A stretch of DNA of 64,000 nucleotides from assembly GCA_024138015.1 (NCBI GenBank), contig JAMXBB010000009.1, positions 96,783,915 through 96,847,914 of the forward strand, given 5' to 3'. The notes below the pieces were generated by a model that saw only the letters and a program-made list of their open reading frames with translations, was not told the DNA's origin and did not search any database. This DNA is from Lumnitzera littorea (Eukaryota; Streptophyta; Magnoliopsida; Myrtales; Combretaceae). A program made the translations under genes and the position numbers. Of this stretch, positions 35,203-46,964 are shown piece after piece (position 1 is the first letter of the stretch; each line of letters starts with the position of its first letter).

Positions 35203-36048
35203 CTTAGTAACGTCAATGATCTGGAGGAAATCCCCAAATGTGATGAAATCGCGCAATCCGAGTTTTGTTCTCTTTGACCCCAAGATTGTAATGGTACTAT
35301 AAACAAGATTCTAACAGCCACTCACCTACCAATTACAATCATTCGATTTGTTGTGTCAACACCTATACTAGTTAACTAATTATCAACACTTCAAAGAAAC
35401 AATGACGTAGGAGATAAGAAAGCAACTCTTGAACAATTAATCAATCACCTTCTCCAAGTTCTGTGTTGGACTTGGAGTTGGATTCTGAGACTCAAGCATC
35501 TTTACCAATTTTCAATCTCCCATTTCTTAGATGATGATACTCCGAATATCCCCCTATTAATACCTTCAGTTCAGAAATATCACGCATTTATCGAATTAAT
35601 CTCAATAATTCTAAATTTTTACTAAATTGTCACCCAAAAGAAGAAATATCATCAACTTCATTTACCCAAAAGGCAACGCCATGAACTTCATCCTGAAAAT
35701 TTAGAATCTTTACAAAATACCAAATCAAGCGGTCTCAGATAAACAACCAAATAAGCTGAAATCATCACATAAATTACCCTCTAGTGCCAGGTAAAGTGAA
35801 GCTTTAATGTTTTCCAACGATGAATAATCTTTATCCTTATTTTCTTCAGCAACATCCTGTAATATCCTTGAGGTTTCTTTTGAAGCCAAAGTGGTGTAAA
35901 TTGGTCTAGACCCAGATGAAAAATCGATGGTTTTGGAACTGACTTTGAAGTGTTGTGAGGACTGGGTTAGTTTATGAGTGGTTCTGATCGGTTTCCTGGT
36001 TCCGGGTATGGGAGTAATAAGACATGGCTGAACAAGTTCAAGTGCCAT
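35203..36048 (-). pseudogene. Truncated plastid fibrillin (PAP family) gene
   Basis: Fibrillins are plastid lipid-associated proteins of plastoglobules and thylakoids. Three exons survive: 36048-35778 (start MALELVQPC, Ser/Thr/Lys-rich likely transit peptide, ends IKASLYLALEG), 35563-35449 (INRGIFGVSSSKKWEIEN then LVKMLESQNPTPSP) and 35325-35203 (LVYSTITILGSKRTKLGLRD then FITFGDFLQIIDVTK). The two complete introns (214 and 123 bp) have GT-AG ends, and phases match between exons. Two lesions are visible: a one-base loss near 35506-35512 shifts frame in exon 2, and a TAG stands where a Trp codon is expected early in exon 3. The conserved C-terminal half, normally over 100 residues, is absent; a retroelement LTR ends at 34584 instead. 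Family identity is firm from the exon 2-3 wording; which fibrillin class (FBN8-like?) is a guess. Confidence 0.85.
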
Positions 36049-36899
36049 TGGAACTCAGAAGAAAGTTTAGTATGTGGTGAGCCGAGTGTTGGGTTCTGGT
36101 GTTTTGTCTTAGTTGTGTCCTGACCGTTCATTCACTTCATTTACTGGTGGCCAGGTGGCGTCTGATTAGCGATGTCCCATTGTCCGTTCATCTATTTAGT
36201 TACTGCATTTTTTTTTTTTTTTCCTTTTGGCCCTTCCTATTTGCGACATCCATGGCTACATTATGGCCAATGCCCCCGTAACTGAAACTTCAGGCAATTT
36301 TTCCCCCTGTCCCTACGAGGGGATAGCGTACATGAGAACAAACAAAGAGCAGTCCTGCAGTTACACGGTTAAAAGATTTATAGCTTTTATAATTTACCGT
36401 AAATTATCTAATCAATCTTTTCTCTACAAAATAATTTTTACATTAAAATTCAAAATGCATAAAATATCATAAGAGTGGAATTAACAAAATTAGATTCTCT
36501 TCCTTTATACCACCCACATAATTCCTAATAATATCAACCGTCTTACTGAATTCGCCAAGTTTATTTCCCCTTTTTATCTTTTTTTACCACCTTCTATTAC
36601 AATATCAAGGGAGGGGGAATTAAACCAGCTCCTTCCCATTGCAAATCAATATTTGTATTATTATGTTACAATGGTTTTAACTAACTTCCTTGGATTAAAG
36701 TTGGAGGATAATATCTTTAATCTTTCATTATTTTCCTTGCATACATAAACAATATTTGTCGATTAATTTCATTCAATTGTTGATCGGTTGACTCAACATG
36801 TACAACAAGTTGGACCTTTCAACGTTTATCAAGTAATTAACTTGTGCGTTGGGGTAAGCATAAATGATGACACTAATGGAGAGGGGATTGAACAGAATC
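36049..36899. other. Region upstream of the fibrillin pseudogene
   Basis: No gene is visible. It would include the old fibrillin promoter. Plus-strand frames at 36099-36281 and 36227-36472 show no family likeness. Confidence 0.5.
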
Positions 36900-38720
36900 A
36901 ACATCAGCTTCCATGTTGAGGGGATCTACTAAGGAGGAGTAGGGCAATTATTGATGTTAAGGGATGAGTTGATCTCTAGGGCTCATGCACGGTATGATAT
37001 TTTCTCTTTCCTTGTGTATTTTTAATTTGACCAGTCTTCTATTGTTGATATAAAGATAGCTACTCGAAAGTTTGATGTTGCAAGCTTAAAGGGCTAATAA
37101 ACCAAGCCAAGAGAGGCAAAGAGCATAAAATGGGGCCACTTCGTTTGGAAGGTCGAGTAGCAAGGACTTACCTTTAAGGTTTCTTGTAAAGGCAATCGGC
37201 ATTGAGGAAGCCAAACTTAGGGAGCTCGCCAACTTGTCTAAATGACTATGAAGGATAAAGGTAAGGAGAAAATAGATGACCTCAAGAAGGGGGCTCAAGA
37301 TCTACAGCAAGATGGTCTTGGAAAGCTGCTTAGGTGGTATGAGATCCCTATGTAATCAAGTAAAGCTTGTCAATGTCTATTGTAAAGAGGGGATAGAGTA
37401 AGCTCTCACTTATATCAAGACCTCTCAAGTTGAGGAGGGGTGGGAGAGGAAGAGCTAGGACATAAGGGGAGTAAGATGGAAGTATAATCTCTTTCCCTCC
37501 ATCACAATGCGTAAGAAATTCCCCTAAATTCATTCTTGACTAAGTGTGCCCCATGATGGGGAAGATTTCAATGATGGTAGACTTACTACCAAGTTGTTGT
37601 CTAAAGTATTACCCTTGCAGGATCAATTCAGGATTGAGCTAGTATTCCAGCGCATGTCCTTTTTCCAAGTTTGTAAAAACATTAACTTAGACTTAAATAG
37701 AGTAAGTAGTTGGTCTTTATTAGTCTTGGTTTGAGAAATGGTCTTGTGCTCATTATCTTTTAATTTTATCTCTATTCTGTAAAAATAGTTGGAGGGATAT
37801 ACACTACTTGTCAAGCTTAGCATTCGACCAAAGTATAGTGTAGAATCTTTAGGTTGACTTTGATGGCTTAAGTTATGATAATACTTAACTATTGAAGGCT
37901 TATCGTCAAGCTTGGGATAATGCGAAAAAGGCTAAGGCGAAACTCAAAAGTATAGTAAAGGAGGCCAAAAAGGGATGAGGCGAATCTAAGCACCTGGATT
38001 AAGAATTGTCAAAGAGAAGCATTAAGCTAGACTTGGCCACTAAGAGATTTTCCTCCCTTGAAGCCAACTTATAGGTTACTAAGGTTAAACGGGATGCTGC
38101 TTAAGAAGAAGCCCAAGGCACTAAGCACAAGTAGCATGTCATGTTTGACAAAAAATGGAGTTAACTAAGGCAATGGGGGTCCAAAACATCTTGGGAAGGT
38201 TTTAGAAAGGCAAACTAAAGAGGGGAAGGGTTTTAAAAAACACATTCGGGAACGAGAGGAGTGGGAAAATATAGCTAAGGATCAATTGTGTGTGAAGATA
38301 ATTAAAGAGTATGTTAATTCAATGGAGTACATCAACTCCTATAATCAACAAGATGTCACTTGCCTTAATGTTAGGTGGCACACAGTTTAAGAATGATAAA
38401 AAAAATGGGATCTATCTTATCATGTCAACTAGATCAACAGCTAGATGATCAACCTTAATACTCTATTCAATGTGCCCATCTTACTAGAAGACTCCTACTC
38501 TGTACCTCAAAAAAACAAAAAAAACAAAAGGTGCAATAGATGAAGCTAACATAGCCGTTGTTAGGAAGGATCAAAGGATGCTTGAGGGCACCACTCTTCC
38601 TCCTCTTCTCTCTATAGAACCTCCATAAAACCCTTGTCTTCCTTAGGACCCTATACTTGAGTTTGACGTTCTGTATAAGTTTCCTCTAAGCAACCCTCTA
38701 ATCGTTTTTGGAAAGTGATA
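36900..38720 (+). pseudogene. Antisense ORF relic of a second Tat-type element
   Basis: Plus-strand translation gives a Lys/Ala/Glu-rich coiled-coil-like region (about 37910-38130, for example KKAKAKLKSIVKEAKK and KLDLATKRFSSLEANL) and a tail reading LNTLFNVPILLEDSYSVPQ (about 38450), with many stops. It resembles in character the antisense ORFs at 22251-23405 and 27460-29340. Because the neighbouring gag (39350-41056) is on the minus strand, this ORF is antisense to its element, as in the first Tat-type copy. Confidence 0.5.
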
Positions 38721-38879
38721 GCCGTTCTAAGCTTGCCTTCTTTTCCATTTTCCTTTCCCTTTATTTTGTTTTTCATGTACATAAGTTAGTATGTTAGTTC
38801 TTAAAATGTAAGTGTTGCCAACAATCTTGGTAATGAAGATATTTTTTTTCTAAGTGTTATTTTCTTTTTTCTCATCTTT

Positions 38880-39050
38880 GTCTATCTATTTTAATTTTAT
38901 AATGACTAGAGGACTCATCCTCTGTTAGGAGCATCACTTGTTAGAGGCAATTTTGGTAGGTAAGATGTCCCAATTTTATCGTGACTAGGGATCCTTTTCA
39001 TTATTAGAAGCATCCCCTTGTTGCATTTTCCTGTTTGTTAAGAGAAGGTT
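38880..39050. repeat. About 80-bp imperfect direct repeat, two copies
   Basis: GACTAGAGGACTCATCCTC...AGGAGCATCACTTG at about 38903 recurs diverged at about 38982 as GACTAGGGATCC...AGAAGCATCCCCTTG. It sits between the antisense ORF and gag, like the 87-bp array of the first Tat-type element. Confidence 0.55.
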
Positions 39051-39349
39051 GCCTTATTCACTTATGGTTAGGCAAAGATTCTTCTAGCTCGTTAGTTACT
39101 GAAAATTAACTAAGCCAATCGGGATTTTAGCCATAATGAGATGAATTATAGTATAAAGCTAAGTATGTAAGACAAAATGAAATAAACTTCACAAGTTAAT
39201 CTACTCTTAATATATTAAGTAAATTGTTGATTAAGATATAGGCACGGTGCTAAGACTATTCGCAATGTAAGGATACTTTCTATTCTATGCATAGTCTATT
39301 TGGCACAATTTTTTAGCAGTAGTGTCTTTGTTGATTACTACATAAGTTG

Positions 39350-41056
39350 GTTAGTTGTTGGCTCCTAAGAGTCTTACTCAATCCTCTAGGCAATCTCGCT
39401 TCTAAGGTGGCTTAGCTTCTTCAATTTACTCCTTGAGGTAGTCATACCATACTAAGTCCTCAAGGGCATTCTTGATTTAGTTGCAATGCTTGGTTGTGTA
39501 CCCTTTGTCATAGGGAAACTCATAATATTAGTCAAAGTTCCTTTAAAAAGGTATATATTTCTTCTTCTTGGGTAAGCTATAACGTTATGTTTTCTAACCT
39601 CAAGAAGCACTTGGTTTAAGGGTTTATTGGTTGTACAACAAAATGGAAGTTTTAGTTTGTTACCCTATTTGCCTTATCAACCAAACCCCTTACTTACCAT
39701 CTTGGGCTAAGTTGGTCCTTAATAAAGAGTCAGTCAAGAGAAACTTTATTAGTGACATAGTAAGCTTTCTTAAACTGCCTTATCATTGGGATGCTATCCT
39801 CTTAGGTAACATACTTAGTTGTTCGACTTTGAAATTCCTTGAATGTTTTTGGCTTGAATTGACAGTAGTCGTTTACTCTATATTTGACAACATCAAATGC
39901 TACATTCTTGTTAACATTTGGAATGTCGATCATGGTAGTAGAAATTCGAGTAACATAATCACATAACATTTCTTTAGTATCTGCCTTATGTCATTGAGGG
40001 TTGAAGATTCCTTTTTAGGTTGTTTGCTCTTAAGGAAGTGTTAATAGATAGCTTACTTAGTTCTTTGAAAATGTAGATGGAGTTTGACTTTAGGCTTTGG
40101 TACTAGGTCTAAACAGCTTTTTTAAGGCTTTTAGAAAAACCCTTACATGTAGTGGTGTTTAAAACACCAAGCAAGTCCATTTATGGTTGAGGTGCTTAAC
40201 AAAGTTAGTAGTTCAATCATAAAATTTAAACTATGGGGCCTTGATGTGTATTGTTGAGGGCTCATTTAATTTATTGTATGAAGGGAGACAACTTTACAGA
40301 GTAGGTTTCTTAAGGGTTGCTCTGTGATATTTGTCAACCACTTAATTATGTAGTCAATCTAATTAATATGAAGGTCCTTAAGCATTCACTGTAACTAAGC
40401 TTGAGAGTGCTTAGCCAAGGCTCAACTACTGTGCCTACTTTGCTAAGGTGTAGGGTGTAAAGGATGGGAGGAGTTGTCTTCTTCATGTTTGGCATGATGT
40501 GATGGTTCTACATTATTATTTTTAGCACATTGGTAAAAAGTGGCAACCTCATCTCTAATGCATTAGTTATCTTAGAAAATTTCATATATTTTTCTCTCTA
40601 GTTGAGTGAGACAATCGTTATCGTGTTGTTACCCCTCATTTGGAGGTTAATAGGGCATCTAGGACATACCAAGCAAGGGTAGCAAAGATAGAAGTGGTGG
40701 TTAACCATTGCTTTGGGACAAAAAGAGTTTTGTTAGCTATTTAATTATCTGTTTCTATTCTTCTTGTAAGTATAACTTAGTTCCAATTTCTTTCTACTAC
40801 TACTAAACTACCATCTACTGGCTTCTCCCTTTAGATGGGATAACCACTTCTTTAAATGCTGTGGAGGTTGTTGTTGAGAATTAGCAAGAGGAAGAGGTGG
40901 TTGACTATGCTTGCGAGTTTTGGCCTTAGCTTCAAAATTGAGCTATAGAAAGTAGCCACCAAATGTCATTGCTTGATTCTCAACCATAGTAGATCTAGCT
41001 CAAGAAAGAGTTTGCAAAGGCTTCGAAGGATCTACAAGAGAGAACGTGTGAGCCAT
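39350..41056 (-). pseudogene. Tat-type gypsy gag relic
   Basis: A minus-strand start codon at 41056 opens MAHTFSLVDPSKPLQTLS followed by a stop. Further down, at about 39960-39880, the gag core reads MLCDYVTRISTTMIDIPN, and at about 39440-39540 a zinc-knuckle-like region reads FPYDKGYTTKHCN then IKNALEDLVWYDYL, all with intervening stops. These match the layout of gypsy gag. No RT, RNase H or integrase lies between this gag and the antisense ORF (only about 600 bp), so pol has been lost. A plus-strand frame at 39631-39966 is a shadow. Confidence 0.65.
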
Positions 41057-42989
41057 AAGGTACCATAAGTGTATCCAAAGTGTGCAATTTGATACTCAAG
41101 TTAGTATTTACGTAAAAAATAGCTAAGAATGGTGACAAACATATTAAGACTTAGGGTTTCAAAAACTTAACCTCGATGACTTCAAGGGGTATTTATTGGT
41201 GCGTAAGGATAGTGGGGTTTTGCAATTGGACATGATCCCAGGATATGGAGGAATTGCCATATTAACCACTTGACTTCCCATCTATTCCATGTTCAATCAT
41301 CTTAAGTGAGCTAATCTTAAGTTTAGATGCTTATGCTAGAATAGACTATGAACACACATTTGGTTTCAAAATTTTTCCAAACTATAAAACTTCTATTTAG
41401 TTCTATTTTGTTTTGTTCGTGTATTGAATTATGATTTATGATATATGAAAATTTACATGCATGATATCTAATCTCATAATATACATACTAAATTCTTTTA
41501 ATAATAATATGTATGGCCAAGAGAGAGATAAAATAAATATTTAACAAAATTAAGAAATTTTAAATGTGTCTTTATAACTAATTTATTCATAAAGCTTACA
41601 TATAATATATAATCTAATAGTCTATGGTCATAAAAATTAAATACGTCCATATTTTCATTTTAAGTGTACTAGGTTTTCACTTTAGTCAATTTTTGTTTAT
41701 TTTTTCTTTTTTTCCTATCCTTAATCCCATTAGTCTAAAGTAGTTGTATTTTACTCTCTTTTTTTTTTAATTTTTTATTTGTTTAGTATTATTTAATAGT
41801 AAGTTGTCCAAATGTGATACACTAAACTAGAAATTTAATATAGCATTACCAACATAATAAATAATAAGTTCTGATACATGGCATTTAGCCTTCTAAATAA
41901 AATATAAATAATCATTTTATTTCATTAGGAAAATTACATCAGTTTTCTTTTGTGTAACAATAACAAGCTTTATGGACATGGACATATAAGGTCACTTTAT
42001 CTTTCTTTTTTCCATATGTATAATCATTTATATATTTATGTTAAACCTTAAAAAAAAAAAAATATGAAACCCCTTGACTATTTCTATCATAGTAAAGTTT
42101 AATTAATGACATTAGGGTAATCTCTTCCTACAGATCCGTTCCCAATTCGTACGGCCTTAAACCACCTTATATGGAGCCAAGCTTGGAATTGAAATTATAG
42201 GTCTAAAATTATGGGATAAATTTCTTTTCCTCAAAGTACTTTGGGATTTGTACAAGCATAGTAAAAGAGCATTAGGTACTTAAGCTTGCTAATCATATAC
42301 TATGTTTCATCTTCTATTTCTCTTTTGGTTTTTATTGAGAAATATATTGATTAATTATGATTCTTTCTTTTTCTATTAATTCTTCTCTGATGTAGATATA
42401 TGGATCTAAAAGATTGAATAGATTATCCTAAACTTTCTTCAGCCGCCGTTACACGAAACATTTATGATGGTTGCGTTTAGGTAAATTCTACTATTCCTTT
42501 AGGACCCTTTTGGCTTCAGTGAAAAAAAGTCTTCGCACTTCTCAATTGACATTGCATGCTACAAGTATGAAGTCGAGATCACTACTAATCATTAGTTAGC
42601 CCTTGCGAATGTGAATTTATTCCCAAGTTTAGTACATAAAGCCTATTATTGAAAAACCATGACTGGATAGGAATACCCTATCCACATTTCATATCATTAA
42701 AAATGTCTTTTTATAGGAGGATTATTACCCTACCTTCCCCCAAACCCTACCCTACCCCACACCCCTGAAAAATAAAAAAAAAAAAGAGAAAAAAAAAGGT
42801 AGAACAATACACATTGTCTAGATGTCTATTTATATGATCAAAACAAATAAGATCCAATAAAGAGTTTAGGGGACCATAATCCCATACATAAAGGCTCAAA
42901 ACTTTTTTAATTTAGGTAACTAATCAATTAGTACATGCATTCACTTTCCTATTAACCAAAAGGAAGTAACAAGAAGTAAAATTAAATTT
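41057..42989. other. Element leader remnant and AT-rich intergenic DNA
   Basis: 41057 to about 41340 is probably the 5' leader or LTR of the minus-strand gag element, though no LTR ends were found. The remainder is AT-rich, with A-runs near 42049-42062 and 42775-42800, and no gene is visible. Confidence 0.45.
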
Positions 42990-43330
42990 CATTTGATATT
43001 AGCTACAATGCTTGAGATACACCACAATCTTCCATTTCTCACTAGAGAAGAATCAGTCTCAATAGCAATCTTATGCCATCTCTTAGCCTTAGCCATGACT
43101 AGAGCTTCACTGATAGCTTTTACCTCCGTAATAGCATTACCTAAAGCTAATATCTCCTTTCACATTGCTCCTTGAAATAAGCCTTCATGATTGCTAGTAA
43201 TCATTTATATCCTTGCTTTTTCCTTTTTCTTACTAAAAGCACTATCATGATTGAGCTTTATAAAATCCTGCTTTAGTGCTTTCCATAAAACCATCTACTC
43301 TTGCAACTTTTTCTACACTAAGCCTTTTTT
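42990..43330 (-). pseudogene. LINE-type RNase H (RVT_3) fragment
   Basis: Minus-strand translation reads ALKQDFIKLNHDSAFSKK, then LFQGAM, KEILALGNAITEVKAISEAL and KAKRWHKIAIETDSSLV. The order (start of the fold with Asp, the AE-x-x-A-like helix, then the IETDS strand) matches the plant RNase H domain found at the end of non-LTR retrotransposons. A stop codon and a missing N-terminus show a relic. Confidence 0.6.
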
Positions 43331-44289
43331 GTATGGTAGTGTTGAACTTTTCAAACTCTTAGGTGCTAGCCCTTGTCAATGTCATCAACCATGATGAGTT
43401 TAGTCTTTTTTTTTTCTTTTATTAAAAATACAATCATATTGATGCATGGGAAAAGAGAAAAAATTGAGAAAAAAAATAAAAAATATATAGGTCAATAATC
43501 CCAAGAATATAATAGTTGAAATCTTCTCTAGAAGAGGTGATTTCTTATTATATTGAAATTGCCTTTTCATTTGGATAGAGATGAAATCATTGTGCAAATA
43601 AAAATCGCCTCTTTAAGAGGCGATTTTCACGTCCATAATACCTAGCATCCATTCTTCTCCTCCAAACACGCATGAGATTAAAACACTTAACTCTCTCTCT
43701 CTCTAAAAACTGTTACATGATTTCTCTCTTGCATATCTCTATTTCTATCTATTTTTTGTGAAGTCAATTGCATATTTAAGACATTAACATAGCGTACAAC
43801 ACATATCTAGAAAAATTTCTTAAAAATGGTACCTAATATGTGCAATCTCATCACTTTTTCTCTCTAAATGATGAGAAAGGAAAAGGTAATTTTTTTTTCC
43901 TTATTTTGATTAGTTTTACAAACATGTAACTATGAGAAATATCTTTGTTATTGAAAATATTATGGTACATTATTGGTTATATCAATTTTTTTTTTTTTTT
44001 ATGTATCAATTTGTCTACGTTAGTGTATTACATATGTACCCATAATATGTGATATGAACATACTTACTTATTATTGAAACAATTGGTTGGGTTAGTGTAT
44101 TTTGTATGCAAAAATACTTAGTAATGAATCAATTGATGTAACAAACATGCTTTTGTAAATTCAATTTAGCTGTTATGCCAGTGGTATCCATGAATGTGTA
44201 GCTTTATATATAAGATATGGTTTATTTCAATGTTGCGAGTTTTATAGAGTTGATGTGAAAAATAGGTGATAATGGATAATGAAAGGGTG
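43331..44289. other. AT-rich intergenic DNA with a perfect short hairpin
   Basis: No gene is visible. It contains the hairpin at 43601-43627 and a (CT)n tract near 43690-43702. A minus-strand open frame at 43400-43597 is low complexity. Confidence 0.55.
43601..43627. repeat. Perfect 13-bp inverted repeat
   Basis: AAAATCGCCTCTT and AAGAGGCGATTTT flank a single T. Nearby words (AGAGGTGATTTC at about 43533 and AAGAGGTGATTTTAG at about 46150) look like diverged halves. Confidence 0.9.
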
Positions 44290-44314
44290 GTTTGCTATAC
44301 CAGAGGAAATACTA

Positions 44315-45185
44315 TGGAAGGGGAAGATGGATGTTATTCGATGGGCACCTGACAATAGTAGTCAGGGTTCTGATTGGAGCAAATTATGATCAATTGGTTG
44401 AATTGATATGTAATCGTCTTTGGGCTGATATAATGACTCACTAATGCAAGTTGATTTATAGATGTCCCCTTATAGGAAGGAATAGAGATATGGTAAGTGT
44501 TGTTTCTATAAATGACAACTATGACATTGAACGGCTATTGGCATCCTCACAAGAATGTAGTGGAGTAAGCAGTTTAGTAGAAATGTATGTTGAAATGAAA
44601 TGTTGGGGTTCCAATTGAAACTCAGGTGTTTGAATCTTAGTTGGTTCTACCCAATGATATACCGAGTAGCAATTGCATGTCTCATTAAGCTAACATACTG
44701 ATCACAAGCAAATTTAAAAAGGAGGAAATATTGTAAAAGAGGAAGATGGGGGATGATACGATAAGTGCCCAACAACAGTAGTCGGGGTTCCGATTGGAAC
44801 AACTTATGATCAGTTGGTTAGCTTGACATATAATTATCTTTGAGTTGATATGATGACTCATCGAGTCGAGTTGATTCACAGATGTCCCCTTGTAAGAAAG
44901 AGTAGGGACATGTTCTATGTCATTCCTATAAATGATGATTATGACTTCCAACAGCTTTTAGCATCCTCACAAGGACATAATGGAGTAAGTGGTTCAATAG
45001 AAATGTAAGTTGAAATTCACGACATCAACATCCCCTGACGGTAGAGTACAATTTTGGAGGGCATGGCAACAATGTTGGGGTTTAAGTTGAAACTTAAGTG
45101 TTTGAATCTTAGTTGGTTCCACTAAGTGATATACTGAGTAGCAATCACATACCTTATCAAGTTAACATATTGATTACAAGCGAAC
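44315..45185. repeat. Direct duplication of the PB1-like MULE segment
   Basis: The sequence from GGGGAAGATGGATG...CAATAGTAGTCAGGGTTC through ACATACTGATCACAAGC recurs with moderate divergence, about 420 bp downstream at its start. The second copy (about 44735-45185) has an extra 60-bp-scale insert (CACGACATCAAC region). Confidence 0.8.
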
Positions 45186-45892
45186 CCAACAAGGATACAG
45201 ATGTGGAGAATGAACTAGCTTATGAGGACATTGATGGAGATTCTAATGATATCGATTCTAATGCTAACATTGGTCAAAGTGAAGGGTAGCTTTAGGAAGT
45301 AGAAGAAGCTCAAGGTTCAAGTAACGAAAACAATTGGAGGTAGGAATTTATCACAGATGTAGACATGGTTGGAATGTTAGAACTCGTGCTGTTTTATACG
45401 GTAGGTGTTGGGGATGGACTTGTATCACCTAAGGAGAGTATAAATAACGGTGAATGAAGTTTTAGCAATGAATTTAAGGTGGGCATGTGATTTCAAAAGA
45501 AAGAATATTCATAAACGGTTGTAAAGATATATCATGTTTTGAATCATCACAACTTTATTAAGTGAAGGAGTTCGACCTTGCATTCCAGTCTATCAAATGT
45601 GTTGATTAGGAAAAGGGTTACAAATGGAGACTACGAGCATGCAAAAAGAAGTATGCTGGATGCTTTGTGATATTTAGGTTTCTAGGCTAACACACATGCT
45701 TGAATCTTACTATTAGCTAAGACCACTCCTAATTAGGTTCAACCACCCTGTCTCGCTTTATTATAAGGAAAGTATAAGAATCACTGAGTATTAAGGTAAG
45801 ACATCTCTAGGTTATCATTTGCAAGTAATATGGTTATATTGTATACACAAAGAAAGTCTAAAAAGTAAAGCACAAAGCGATTGAATAAGTTT

Positions 45893-46082
45893 ATGGAAAG
45901 CGCAAGGAGTCATATTTAGTGCTCCTACATCTATTTTATGCCATTCAAGATCCAAATACTATGGTGGAGTGAAAAAGGCAAAACAATATGGAAAGCACAA
46001 GGAGTCATATTTAGTGTTCCTACATCTATTATATGCCATTCAAGATCCAAATACTATGGTGGAGTGAAAATGGCAAAACAAC
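45893..46082. repeat. 95-bp tandem duplication in the MULE relic
   Basis: ATGGAAAGC-CAAGGAGTCAT through GGTGGAGTGAAAA-GGCAAAACAA starts at 45893 and again at 45988; the copies differ at only a few sites. Confidence 0.9.
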
Positions 46083-46130
46083 GACACTGCAGGTCATGTG
46101 TTCTTTGATAAGGTCTTTTAGGTATTTAGC

Positions 46131-46536
46131 TAAGATGAAATCGTTGCTTCAAGAGGTGATTTTAGTTCAATTTTAAATTGCCTTTTTGAAAAATAATTTC
46201 AAGTGTCATATTCATAAGATTATTTTCCTAGAACTTGTATTTTTGGGAATTTTTTTTCCTTCACCCTAAGTTCTTCGATATGTACTATAAATAATGTACA
46301 TATTTCATCCATAAACCCTTGCCTGTTCCTTGTCCATGGATAGTGAACTTCTGGACTCCAAAATCCATTGATCCACTATCTTGATCCATGATACTTCATG
46401 TCTTTTGGCAGTCATTTCAGACCAAACTGGTTAGGTGGTGAAAAACCATTTTCATTAAAGAGGATGAAAGTCATCGAAAGAAGAATCCAAAACTCGGAAG
46501 ATATATTGCAAAAGTGATATTTTTGTCTAATCAATG

Positions 46537-46576
<40 letters not shown>

Positions 46577-46964
46577 TGACGTAAATTTATCGTAAAATAA
46601 ATAGCAATCCCACGATCCATAACAACTTACCATCTATAATGACTAAACTCCATATGCCACGATCCTCATAGCCCATATAATATGAACATTCTTTCGTAAT
46701 TGAACAAGTTCGATTTAGTCCTCCTTGTAACGTAAAATAGTTGGTGAAATTTTAAAGAGAAAAGAGAAAAAAATAAAAATAAAAAAAACTCTTTCTATAA
46801 TTGCAACAACTTATTTTGAATTAAGGGGCGGAAGACAGGAAACAGAATATCATAACAACGTTCGTTAAACCACTCAAACTTTTAAATATCATTATTTCTA
46901 GCTTGTTGATGTTTAGAATTCAACATATAGTTACTTTGATACAGAACCCACTTCAGTGAAAGTT
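46131..46964. other. Intergenic DNA downstream of the BolA2 gene
   Basis: No gene is visible. A (TA)n microsatellite of about 17 units lies at 46538-46572. The right end holds the BolA2 3' untranslated region. Confidence 0.6.

Larger units (their letters stand above)
44290..46130 (+). pseudogene. Mutator-like transposase relic (MuDR type)
   Basis: This is a plus-strand relic of a MULE transposase N-terminal half. A PB1-like segment reads VLIGANYDQLVELICNRL (about 44368) and SVVSINDNYDIERLLASSQ (about 44500). Downstream come an acidic linker (ENELAYEDIDGDSNDIDSN, about 45208), the MuDR DNA-binding region with YKWRLRACKKKYAGCFVI (about 45620) and HTCLNLTIS, and KAIE-VYGKRKESYLVLLHL (about 45874) leading to IQDPNTMVEW. 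Stops occur throughout and the catalytic DDE domain is absent. The N-terminal part is duplicated (44315-44700 and 44735-45185) and a 95-bp block near the end is tandemly duplicated. No terminal inverted repeats were found. Confidence 0.75.

Noticed and set aside
35725..35777. Continuation of fibrillin exon 1 frame past its donor
   Set aside because: The splice to 35563 restores the conserved EGINRGIFG wording, so this is intron sequence.
39631..39966. Plus-strand open frame of 111 codons
   Set aside because: The minus strand of the same region reads as gypsy gag; the plus frame has no family likeness.
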